Shown here: positions 46,024 through 53,858 of the stretch, one piece after another | Numbering within the stretch: the stretch's first letter is position 1 | Layout of the letters: every line of letters begins with the position of its first letter | Assembly (NCBI RefSeq): GCF_034314165.1 | Contig: NZ_JAVIWK010000001.1 | Span: forward strand, 2,681,001-2,745,000 | Length of the DNA stretch: 64,000 nt | Reading direction: 5' to 3' | Origin: Pseudomonas sp. Bout1 | GTDB taxonomy: Bacteria; Pseudomonadota; Gammaproteobacteria; Pseudomonadales; Pseudomonadaceae | Position numbers and translations under genes: made by a program | Notes under the pieces: model-generated | Databases searched by the model: none | What the model was told of the DNA's origin: nothing | The model's input: only the letters and a program-made list of their open reading frames with translations

Positions 46024-46506
46024 ATGATCCTGCTCAACTTCAAAGGCAAACAAATCAAAGGCACGTCCACCGTCGATGCGCACAAGGACTGGATCACCAT
46101 CGACGCGATCCAGATGGGCGTCGGCCGGGCGATTTCCACCAGCGGTGGCGGCGCCGACCGTGACACCAGCAACCCCTCGTTCTCGGAAATTTCCCTGACC
46201 AAGGCCACCGACCTGGCCTCGGCCGACCTGTTCATGGAAGCGGTGTGCGGCAAAAGCCTGGGGGATGCCGAAATCCACTTCATCCAGACCGGCGGCCCGG
46301 ACAAGAAGCAACAGGTGTTCCTCAAGATCATCCTGGGCAAAGCCATCATCAGCTCCTACTCGGCCAGCAGTAACGGCGAGCGCCCGAGCGAAACCATCTC
46401 CATCAACTTCACCACCATCAGCTACGAGTACGACTCCTTCACCGGCGACACCGTGATCACCGGCACGCCGAAGAAGTGGGACCTGGAAGCCAACGCAAAA
46501 ATCTAA
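46024..46506 (+). CDS. hcp: Hcp (TssD), secreted tube protein
   Basis: A 160-residue Hcp1-family protein that forms the hexameric inner tube. It begins MILLNFKGKQIKGTSTVDAH; the middle has FSEISLTKATDLASADLFME, and the end has GERPSETISINFTTISYEYD. It has no C-terminal extension, so it is a structural rather than an evolved effector Hcp. A REP-like hairpin follows immediately and could protect an hcp-containing message from 3' decay. Confidence 0.94.
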   Translation: MILLNFKGKQIKGTSTVDAHKDWITIDAIQMGVGRAISTSGGGADRDTSNPSFSEISLTKATDLASADLFMEAVCGKSLGDAEIHFIQTGGPDKKQQVFLKIILGKAIISSYSASSNGERPSETISINFTTISYEYDSFTGDTVITGTPKKWDLEANAKI

Positions 46507-46517
46507 GGCTGGCACAG

Positions 46518-46555
46518 AACCTGTGGGAGCAGGCAAGCCAGCTCCCACACAGGTT
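46518..46555. repeat. REP-type palindrome after hcp
   Basis: AACCTGTGGGAGC (46518-46530) pairs with GCTCCCAC and AGGTT (46541-46555), with a two-base bulge, around the loop AGGCAAGCCA. The core TGTGGGAGC...GCTCCCACA is the Pseudomonas REP palindrome. It sits 12 bases after the hcp stop and could act as an mRNA stabiliser or partial terminator separating hcp from tssE. Confidence 0.7.
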
Positions 46556-46578
46556 GCGTCCGGCTCAAGGAAGTTTTT

Positions 46579-46611
46579 ATGACCCCGATTCAAGGCCAAC
46601 CCCATGGCTGA
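46579..46611 (+). other. Ten-codon upstream ORF overlapping the tssE start
   Basis: AAGGAAG followed by TTTTT and ATG opens a ten-residue frame (MTPIQGQPHG) whose TGA at 46609-46611 lies just past the tssE ATG at 46604. The ribosome binding site serves this frame better than tssE itself, so tssE may be translated by restart. It may equally be incidental. Confidence 0.45.
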
Positions 46612-47113
46612 ACTCACCAGCCGCGAACGCCTGCAGCCGTCCTTGCTCGATCGCCTGAGCGATGACGACACCGAGCACGCCGTCGAGTCCCGAGACAAGC
46701 GCATCTTGTCCATGACCGGCTTGCGCAAGGCAGTGCTGCGTGACCTTGGCTGGCTGCTCAACAGCACCAGCCTGGGCAGTTTTCGCGAACTCGGTGGGCA
46801 TCCGTTGGCCGCGCAATCGGTGATCAATTTCGGCTTGCCGGATCTGTCCGGCAAGACCGCCGCCGGCCTGGACCGCGAAGAGCTGGCCCGGCGCATTCGC
46901 CAGGCCATCTGGGACTTTGAGCCCCGGATCCTGCGCGACAGCCTGCGTGTGGTGCCATTGGGCACCAGTGCCATCCCCAACCAGATGGCCTTTGAAATCC
47001 ACGGCGAACTCTGGGGCCAGCCGCTGCCCGAGCGCCTGTACCTGAAGACCGAACTGGACCTGGAAGCCGGTGAAGCCAGGGTCTTCGATATCGAGACAAG
47101 GGACGTGCGGTGA
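46604..47113 (+). CDS. tssE: TssE, baseplate protein (gp25-like)
   Basis: A 169-residue gp25/lysozyme-like baseplate subunit. It has the N-terminal RLQPSLLDRL motif shared by TssE proteins, VLRDLGWLLNSTSLG, LGGHPLAAQSVINFGLPDLS and the core QAIWDFEPRILRDSLRVVPL with the conserved Glu-Pro-Arg. The ATG at 46604 has no good ribosome binding site of its own. The stop overlaps the tssF start by four bases. Confidence 0.92.
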   Translation: MAELTSRERLQPSLLDRLSDDDTEHAVESRDKRILSMTGLRKAVLRDLGWLLNSTSLGSFRELGGHPLAAQSVINFGLPDLSGKTAAGLDREELARRIRQAIWDFEPRILRDSLRVVPLGTSAIPNQMAFEIHGELWGQPLPERLYLKTELDLEAGEARVFDIETRDVR

Positions 47114-48987
47114 ACGCCAAACTGCTGCGCTACTACGAACGTGAACTGGCCCACCTGCGGGAAGTCGGCGGCGAATTCGCCCGTGACTATCCCAAGGTCG
47201 CCGGCCGCCTGGGGCTTGAGACCTACGCCTGCGCCGATCCCTATGTGGAGCGCCTGCTGGAGGGCTTCAGCTTTCTCGCCGCGCGGGTGCAGTTGAAGAT
47301 AGACGCCGAGTTCCCACGGTTTACCAATCACCTGCTGGAGCTGGTGTACCCGCAGTACCTCGCGCCCACGCCGTCGATGGCGGTGGTGCAGTTGCAGCCG
47401 GACATGAGCGAAGGCAGCCTGGCCGCCGGGTTCAAGGTGTCGCGCGGCACGGCCTTGCACAGCCAGCTGGGCAAGGGCGACCAGACCGCCTGTGAGTTTC
47501 GCACCGCTCACGATGTAACCCTGTGGCCGGTGGAACTGGCCGAGGCGCGTTACTTTGCCTGTGGCGGCCAGGTCGGCGGCGTCGACCTGGCGCGCCTGGG
47601 CGGGGTGAAGGCGGCATTGCGCCTGCGTTTGCGCGTCGGCGCAGGGCTGACTTTCAGCGACCTGGCCCTGGACAAGCTGGCGCTGCACATCCGCGGCGGC
47701 GAAGCCTTGCCCTCGCGCATCCTCGAACAACTGCTGGCCCAGGTCGCCGGGGTGCTGGTGATGCCGGTGCAGGAGCATGTGGACTGGCACCAGTTCCTGC
47801 CCAAGACCGCTATCCGCGGCCTCGGCTACAGCGATGAAGAAGCCTTGCTGCCCACCGGCGCCCGATCGTTCCAGGGCTACCGGCTGTTGCAGGAATACTT
47901 CGCCATGCCCCAGCGCTTTCTGTTTGCCGAGCTGGGCGGGCTGGCTGACAGCGTGAGTCGCTGCACCTCGGAACAGCTGGACGTGATCGTGCTGTTCAAG
48001 AAACTCGACCCGTTGCTGGAACACAGCGTCAACGCGGCCAACTTCGGGCTGTATTGCACCCCGGCAATCAACCTGTTCCCGATGCGCACCGAGCGCGTGC
48101 ACCTGTCGGACCAGCAATCGGAATATCACGTGATCCCCGACCGCACCCGGCCGATGGACTACGAGATCTACCAGGTCGAAGGCGTCACCGGCTATGGCAG
48201 CGGCGCCGAGGCGAGCCAGACGTTCGAGTCGTTCTACCGCGCCAATGACCTGCACGCGCGCACGCCGCCCAAGGCGTTTTACCAGGTGCGCCGCGATGCG
48301 CGCTTGCTCTCGGAGCAACAACGCCGCCAGGGCCCGCGCTCCAGCTACATCGGCAGTGAACTGTTCATGTCGTTGGTGGATGCCCAGGAGGCGCCGCACC
48401 GCAGCAGCCTGCGCCAGTTGGGCATCGACACCCTGTGCAGCAACCGCGACCTGGTGTTGAGCATGCCGGTGGGCAGCGGCAAGACCGACTTCAGCGTGGA
48501 GTCCGGTGCGCCGGTGCAGGCGGTGCGGTGTGTGGCCGGGCCAACGGTGCCGGCGCCGTCGTTTGCCGAAGGTGAAACGGCCTGGCGCCTGGTCAGCCAT
48601 TTGTCCCTCAACTACTTGTCGTTGCTGGACCAGGACAAAGAGCAGGGCGCCAGCGCCTTGCGTGACCTGCTGCGCCTGTATTGCCGGATCGACGACGAAG
48701 CTGCCCACAAACAGATCGAAGGCCTGCGCTCGGTGAGCGCCGAAAGCATCGTGCGCCGCTTGCCGTTGCCCGGGCCGATCACCTATGGCCGTGGCTTGCA
48801 GATCAGCGTGACCCTCGATGAGTCGGCATTTGAAGGCAGTGGCGTATTTATCCTCGGCTCGGTGCTGGAGCAGTTTTTTGCCAAGTACGTATCGCTCAAT
48901 TCCTTCACCGAAACGGTGATCAAGGGCACCGCCCGTGGGGTGATCATGCAGTGGCCGGCGAGGGTGGGGCGATGCGAGATCCTCTGA
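47110..48987 (+). CDS. tssF: TssF, baseplate protein
   Basis: A 625-residue ImpG/VasA homologue. It begins NAKLLRYYERELAHLREVGG, then has FARDYPKVAGRLGLETYACA and DPYVERLLEGFSFLAARVQL, the invariant TssF opening. Further features are LFAELGGLADSVSRC and HVIPDRTRPMDYEIYQVEGV in the middle. It starts with GTG at 47110, overlapping the tssE stop. With TssG, TssE and TssK it builds the wedge of the baseplate. Confidence 0.94.
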   Translation: MNAKLLRYYERELAHLREVGGEFARDYPKVAGRLGLETYACADPYVERLLEGFSFLAARVQLKIDAEFPRFTNHLLELVYPQYLAPTPSMAVVQLQPDMSEGSLAAGFKVSRGTALHSQLGKGDQTACEFRTAHDVTLWPVELAEARYFACGGQVGGVDLARLGGVKAALRLRLRVGAGLTFSDLALDKLALHIRGGEALPSRILEQLLAQVAGVLVMPVQEHVDWHQFLPKTAIRGLGYSDEEALLPTGARSFQGYRLLQEYFAMPQRFLFAELGGLADSVSRCTSEQLDVIVLFKKLDPLLEHSVNAANFGLYCTPAINLFPMRTERVHLSDQQSEYHVIPDRTRPMDYEIYQVEGVTGYGSGAEASQTFESFYRANDLHARTPPKAFYQVRRDARLLSEQQRRQGPRSSYIGSELFMSLVDAQEAPHRSSLRQLGIDTLCSNRDLVLSMPVGSGKTDFSVESGAPVQAVRCVAGPTVPAPSFAEGETAWRLVSHLSLNYLSLLDQDKEQGASALRDLLRLYCRIDDEAAHKQIEGLRSVSAESIVRRLPLPGPITYGRGLQISVTLDESAFEGSGVFILGSVLEQFFAKYVSLNSFTETVIKGTARGVIMQWPARVGRCEIL

Positions 48988-49991
48988 GCCTGCTCAGTGC
49001 CCTGGAAGCACACCCGGCGCGCTTCGATTTTCACGCGGCGCTGCGCCAGCTGGAGTGCGCCTTCGCGCACCTGCCACGGATCGGCCAGGCGGCACGCCCG
49101 GCGGATGAAGCGGTGCGGTTCGGTCAGCAACCGTCGCTGGCGTTCGAGCCGGCAATGATCAACAGCCTCATCCCCGGTGCCACGCCAAAATTGCTGTTGA
49201 ATTTCTTCGGTTTGCTGGGGGCGAATGGGCCGCTGCCGATTCACTTGAGCGAATACATCCGCGACCGCCAGCGCAACCTCAATGACCCGACCCTGGCCGC
49301 GTTCTGCGACGTGTTCCATCACCGCATGATCAGCCTGTTCTACCGGGCCTGGGCCAGCGCCCAACCGGCTGTGAGCCTGGACCGTCCGCAGGCCGACCGC
49401 TTTGCACAGTACCTGGGCTCGCTGATCGGCATCGGCATGCCGTCGATGCTGGGCCGCGACACGGTGCCGGATGTGGCCAAGCTGCACTTCGCCGGGCGCC
49501 TTGGCCCGCAAACCCGCAACGCCGAAGGGTTAGCCGCGTTGCTCACGGACTACCTGCAAGTGCCGGTGCAGGTCGAACAATTCGTCGGCCACTGGATGAC
49601 CTTGCCCGCCGATGGGCTGTGCGCGCTGCGCAGTGGCCCCGACGCACCGGTGCTCGGCCAGACCACGGTAATGGGCAAAAAGGTCTGGAACACCCAGCAC
49701 AAATTCCGCCTGCTGATCGGCCCGCTGGACCTTGAACAAACCCGCCGCCTGCTGCCCGGGGGTGACAGCCTCAAGCGCGTGCAGGACTGGGTGCGCCAAT
49801 ACGTCGGGCTGGCGATGGATTGGGACGTGAACCTGATCGTCAAGAAAGAACAACTGCCTGGCTTGCGCCTGGGTTCCGCGCCGTTGGGCTGGACCAGTTG
49901 GTTGAGCAGCAAGGCGCCCCTGGCGGATGACCGGCAACTGCTGGTCAACCCGCGTATCTCTCATACTTCACAAGGACCTGCCCATGGCTGA
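48972..49991 (+). CDS. tssG: TssG, baseplate protein
   Basis: A 339-residue ImpH/VasB homologue. Typical features are FDFHAALRQLECAFAHLPRI, RFGQQPSLAFEPAMI, FFGLLGANGPLPIHLSEYIR and FCDVFHHRMISLFYRAWASA, with KFRLLIGPLDLEQTRRLLPG toward the end. It overlaps tssF by 16 bases and clpV by 8. The ATG at 48972 is chosen over the frame's earliest start. Confidence 0.93.
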   Translation: MRDPLSLLSALEAHPARFDFHAALRQLECAFAHLPRIGQAARPADEAVRFGQQPSLAFEPAMINSLIPGATPKLLLNFFGLLGANGPLPIHLSEYIRDRQRNLNDPTLAAFCDVFHHRMISLFYRAWASAQPAVSLDRPQADRFAQYLGSLIGIGMPSMLGRDTVPDVAKLHFAGRLGPQTRNAEGLAALLTDYLQVPVQVEQFVGHWMTLPADGLCALRSGPDAPVLGQTTVMGKKVWNTQHKFRLLIGPLDLEQTRRLLPGGDSLKRVQDWVRQYVGLAMDWDVNLIVKKEQLPGLRLGSAPLGWTSWLSSKAPLADDRQLLVNPRISHTSQGPAHG

Positions 49992-52620
49992 TATCAGTCG
50001 CGTCGCGCTCTTCGGCAAACTCAACAGCCTGTGCTACCGGGCGATTGAAAGCAGCACCGTGTTCTGCAAAATGCGCGGCAATCCCTACGTGGAACTGGTG
50101 CATTGGTTGCAGCAGATCCTGCAACTGACCGACTCCGACCTGCAGCGCCTGATCCAGCATTACCAACTCGACCCGGCTGTGCTGGCGCGGGACCTGACGG
50201 CCGCCCTGGACCTCTTGCCCCGCGGTTCGACTTCGGTCACGGACCTGTCGTCCCAGGTCGAGGAGGCGGTGGAGCGCGCGTGGGTCTACGCGACCCTGAT
50301 GTTCGGCGAATCCCAGGTGCGCTCCGGGCATTTGCTGCTGGCGCTGCTCAAAAACCCGGGCCTGCGCAACGGCTTGTACGGCGTGTCGCGCGAGTTCAAC
50401 AAGCTCGGCATCGAAGACCTGAGCGAGCAATTCTGCGCGTTGCTCAAGGACTCGCCCGAAGCGCAGATGACCGCCAGCGACGGCTTCCAAGTGCCCGGTG
50501 AAGACACCGGCGCCCTGGCCCCGGCGGCCATGGGCAAGCAGGAAGCGTTGAAGCGCTTCACCGTCGACCTCACCCAGCAGGCGCGGGATTCGAAGATGGA
50601 CCCGATCGTCGGCCGCGACGAAGAGATCCGCCAGGTGATCGACATCCTGATGCGCCGGCGCCAGAACAACCCGATCCTGGTGGGCGAGGCGGGTGTGGGC
50701 AAGACCGCCGTGGTCGAAGGGTTTGCCCAGCGCATTGCCCGGGGCGACGTACCGCCGAGCCTCAAGGATGTGCAACTGCTGGCCCTCGACGTTGGCCTGT
50801 TGCAAGCCGGTGCGAGCATGAAGGGTGAGTTCGAACAGCGCCTGCGCTCGGTGATTGACGAGGTGCAGGCCAGCGTCAAGCCGGTGGTCTTGTTTATCGA
50901 CGAAACCCACACCCTGGTGGGCGCCGGCGGTGCGGCCGGGACGGGGGACGCGGCCAACCTGCTCAAGCCTGCGCTGGCCCGTGGCACCTTGCGCACCATT
51001 GGCGCCACCACGTTTGCCGAGTACAAGAAACACATCGAAAAAGACCCGGCCCTGACCCGGCGCTTCCAGACCGTGCAGGTTGACGAGCCCGACGAAGCCC
51101 GTGCCTTGCTGATGCTGCGGGGCATCGCCCAGACCATGCAGCAGCACCACCAGGTGCAGATCCTCGACTCGGCCCTGGAAGCGGCGGTGCGCTTGTCCAA
51201 CCGCTACATCCCGGCGCGCCAGTTGCCCGACAAGGCCGTCAGCCTGATCGATACCGCCTGTGCACGTGTCGCCATCAGCCTGCACGCCACGCCGGCGGAA
51301 GTGGATGACAGCCGGCGCCGTATTGAATCGCTGGAAACCGAGCTTGCGATCATTCAGCGCGAAACCGCGATTGGCGTCGACACCGCCAGCCGCCATGCGT
51401 CCGTCGAAGCGCTGTTGGCCACTGAGCGCGAGCGCCTGGATGGCCTGGAAAGCCGCTGGGACAACGAGCTGGCGCTGGTGGAACAGATTCTACGGTTGCG
51501 CAGCCAACTGGCGGACGCCACCGAGGGCGAAGCCGGCCTGGTGGAGTTGCGCCAATTGCAGGACGAGCTGGCCGCACAACAGGGCGAAACCCCGCTGGTG
51601 CTGATCAGTGTCGACGAACAGGCCGTGGCCTCGGTGGTGCAGGACTGGACCGGGATTCCCGTGGGCCGGATGGTCAAGAATGAAATCGAAAACGTGCTGC
51701 GCCTGGCTGATCGGCTGTCCCAGCGCATCATCGGGCAGAACCACGCCCTGGACATGATCGCCCGGCGCATCCAGACCTCCCGCGCCGGCCTCGACAACCC
51801 CGGCAAACCGGTGGGCGTGTTCATGCTCGCCGGCACCTCCGGCGTGGGCAAGACCGAGACCGCGCTGGCCCTGGCCGAGTCGTTGTATGGCGGTGAGCAG
51901 AACGTCATCACCATCAACATGAGCGAGTACCAGGAAGCCCACACCGTTTCCACCCTAAAGGGCGCGCCGCCGGGTTATGTGGGTTACGGCGAAGGCGGCG
52001 TACTGACTGAAGCAGTGCGCCGCAAACCCTACAGCGTGGTGCTGCTGGACGAAGTGGAGAAGGCTCACCCGGACGTGCACGAGTTGTTTTTCCAGGTGTT
52101 CGACAAGGGCTGGATGGAGGACGGCGAAGGCCGGATCATCGACTTCAAGAATACCTTGATCCTGCTCACCACCAACGCCGGCACCTCGCTGATCAGCCGC
52201 CTGTGCCGCGACCCGCAGACCATGCCCGCGCCGGATGACATCGCCAAGGCGTTACGCGAACCGTTGCTGGAAGTGTTCCCGCCCGCGTTGCTCGGGCGCC
52301 TGGTGGTGATCCCGTATTACCCGTTGAGCGACGCCATGCTCGGCAGCATCATCCGCCTGCAATTGGGGCGTATCGCCAAGCGTATCAGCGACGGCCACAA
52401 GATCCCGTTCAGCTTCAGCGACGAGGTGGTGCAGCTGATTGCCAGCCGCTGCACCGAGCTGGAAAGCGGCGGGCGGATGATCGACGCGATCCTGACCAAC
52501 TCGATGCTGCCGGCCATCAGCACCGAATTCCTCAATCGGCTGCTGGCGGGTACGCCGGCGACAAGGGTGCAGGTGAGCGTCGACGCCGGCGAATTTACTT
52601 ACCTGTTCGAGGAGCAGTGA
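49984..52620 (+). CDS. clpV: ClpV (TssH), AAA+ ATPase for sheath recycling
   Basis: An 878-residue Hsp100 ATPase. The N-terminal double Clp repeat (residues about 15-160) binds the TssC peptide. AAA domain 1 has GEAGVGKTAVVEGF near residue 234; a middle coiled coil follows near 410-530; AAA domain 2 has GTSGVGKTETALAL near 617 and the Walker B LLDEVEKAHPD. AAGGA precedes the ATG at 49984. It disassembles contracted sheaths. The presumed effector gene begins four bases after its stop, so the cargo genes are in the same transcript. Confidence 0.95.
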   Translation: MADISRVALFGKLNSLCYRAIESSTVFCKMRGNPYVELVHWLQQILQLTDSDLQRLIQHYQLDPAVLARDLTAALDLLPRGSTSVTDLSSQVEEAVERAWVYATLMFGESQVRSGHLLLALLKNPGLRNGLYGVSREFNKLGIEDLSEQFCALLKDSPEAQMTASDGFQVPGEDTGALAPAAMGKQEALKRFTVDLTQQARDSKMDPIVGRDEEIRQVIDILMRRRQNNPILVGEAGVGKTAVVEGFAQRIARGDVPPSLKDVQLLALDVGLLQAGASMKGEFEQRLRSVIDEVQASVKPVVLFIDETHTLVGAGGAAGTGDAANLLKPALARGTLRTIGATTFAEYKKHIEKDPALTRRFQTVQVDEPDEARALLMLRGIAQTMQQHHQVQILDSALEAAVRLSNRYIPARQLPDKAVSLIDTACARVAISLHATPAEVDDSRRRIESLETELAIIQRETAIGVDTASRHASVEALLATERERLDGLESRWDNELALVEQILRLRSQLADATEGEAGLVELRQLQDELAAQQGETPLVLISVDEQAVASVVQDWTGIPVGRMVKNEIENVLRLADRLSQRIIGQNHALDMIARRIQTSRAGLDNPGKPVGVFMLAGTSGVGKTETALALAESLYGGEQNVITINMSEYQEAHTVSTLKGAPPGYVGYGEGGVLTEAVRRKPYSVVLLDEVEKAHPDVHELFFQVFDKGWMEDGEGRIIDFKNTLILLTTNAGTSLISRLCRDPQTMPAPDDIAKALREPLLEVFPPALLGRLVVIPYYPLSDAMLGSIIRLQLGRIAKRISDGHKIPFSFSDEVVQLIASRCTELESGGRMIDAILTNSMLPAISTEFLNRLLAGTPATRVQVSVDAGEFTYLFEEQ

Positions 52621-52624
52621 ACCT

Positions 52625-53266
52625 ATGCCCTACGTAGCGTGGAAAACCCCGATCGCGATGAAGTGGTTCCGGGTGGCGAAGTTCAAGCAGCGCTCGCAGC
52701 TGACCAAGAACCCTTACCTGCAAGCCATGCCCAGCCTGGCCGGCGGCGCCTGTGTGGGGGCGACCTTCGCCTGGTTGAACCGGCATTTGCAGGCGCCGGC
52801 CGAGTCGGCCGCCAACCGGTGCGCGTTCCTGAGCCGGGACGACACCTGGTGCCGGATCGAAAGCTATTGCAGCGCGTTCAACACCACCCTGATCCTGGAT
52901 AACACCAGGCGCATCCAGGCCAACCTGCCGAACATCTGTGGCCTGGGCGACAGCTCGTCGGTCGAGGCCCAGGGCTTCGACGGGCTGGCGACCCTGGCCC
53001 AGCATATCGACAGCACACAGCCGGGCTACTACGTCTGGCTGTTCACCTTTGAAGGGGGCGGGCCGTCCCACGTGTGCGGGATCTACGCCGACCGCAACTG
53101 CATGACGTTCTTCGACCCCAACTCGGGCGAGTACCGCGTGGGGCCGACCCGCAAGCTCGACTTTTTCAAGATGCTCTACAAGCACTACCTCAATTACCTG
53201 TCGGGCGCGGGTGTGCGCAAGGAAATGAAGTTTGACGAGCATTACCTGGTGCAACTGGGCGCTTGA
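52625..53266 (+). CDS. YopT/AvrPphB-like (peptidase C58) cysteine protease, candidate type VI effector
   Basis: A 213-residue protein with a complete papain-like triad: Cys43 in AGGACVGATFAWLNRHL, His149 in GPSHVCGIYADR and Asp164 in MTFFDPNSGEY. Spacing (106, then 15) is close to that of YopT (C139/H258/D274) and AvrPphB (C98/H212/D227), established C58 proteases. There is no signal peptide or membrane segment. It lies four bases after clpV and upstream of a GNAT-like gene and vgrG, the usual place for VgrG-linked cargo. I infer a toxin delivered by this system; the target (host GTPase, kinase or bacterial protein) cannot be read from sequence. Ribosome binding site is weak, suggesting coupling to clpV. 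Confidence 0.8.
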   Translation: MPYVAWKTPIAMKWFRVAKFKQRSQLTKNPYLQAMPSLAGGACVGATFAWLNRHLQAPAESAANRCAFLSRDDTWCRIESYCSAFNTTLILDNTRRIQANLPNICGLGDSSSVEAQGFDGLATLAQHIDSTQPGYYVWLFTFEGGGPSHVCGIYADRNCMTFFDPNSGEYRVGPTRKLDFFKMLYKHYLNYLSGAGVRKEMKFDEHYLVQLGA

Positions 53267-53347
53267 GTAGAAAACCGCGGCGCTACGGAATAAACCGCTG
53301 CGCCCGGCTGTTGTGTCTACGTTCCTCAACTCTCAGGGATACATACG

Positions 53348-53845
53348 ATGCCCCGGATCAACAGCGCATTCAGCTGCCGCAAAGTGGACTTTCAAGGCTT
53401 TCGCGAAGCCATTGGCGAGGCCGCCATGCTGGCCCAGTCGCCGGCCGCGCAAGAAGTCATTGCGACCATGAACACCATCAGCACCGCGCGCTCCAACGAC
53501 ACCGCACAAGAGCAGGCCAAGGTCGCCTATTTCGCCGCCTATGAGGGCGACGACGCGGTGGGGTTGATGGTGATGTTCAAGGAAGGCCCCACCTGGAAGA
53601 TCGAAGACGTATTTGCCGGTGTAGCGGGCAGCGGGCTGGGCTCGACCCTGGCGGCCTTTGGCATGGACTACGCGATTCGCGACTACGGCAACAAACCCAA
53701 CTGCGAGATTCGCCTGACCTCCCTGGACGAGGCCTCGTGTGCGTTCTGGAAAAAGATGGGCTTTGTGATGCTGCCCGGGGTCGCGAGCGGGCATGGCGGC
53801 ATGGTTTACCGGGTGCCCAACTCCCGCCCGACGACTCCGCTCTAG
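53348..53845 (+). CDS. GNAT-fold protein paired with the C58-like protease
   Basis: A 165-residue protein. Residues about 58-142 fit the GNAT acetyltransferase core: beta strands KVAYFAAYEGDDAVGLMVMF, a shortened acetyl-CoA loop AGSGLGSTLAAFGMDYA (93-109), and the closing EIRLTSLDEASCAFWKKMGF (120-139). The N-terminal 55 residues are not part of the fold. It lies between the protease gene and vgrG, so it could be an immunity protein, a modifying enzyme for the effector or a second effector. No classical chaperone domain is seen. Upstream is an 81-base gap with AGGGAT before the ATG. Confidence 0.7.
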   Translation: MPRINSAFSCRKVDFQGFREAIGEAAMLAQSPAAQEVIATMNTISTARSNDTAQEQAKVAYFAAYEGDDAVGLMVMFKEGPTWKIEDVFAGVAGSGLGSTLAAFGMDYAIRDYGNKPNCEIRLTSLDEASCAFWKKMGFVMLPGVASGHGGMVYRVPNSRPTTPL

Positions 53846-53858
53846 GTAGAAAACCACC

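Noticed and set aside
44308..48708. 1466-codon open frame on the minus strand across tssB to tssF
   Set aside because: It is antisense to well-conserved type VI genes, has no recognisable domain and reflects the high third-position GC of the plus-strand genes.
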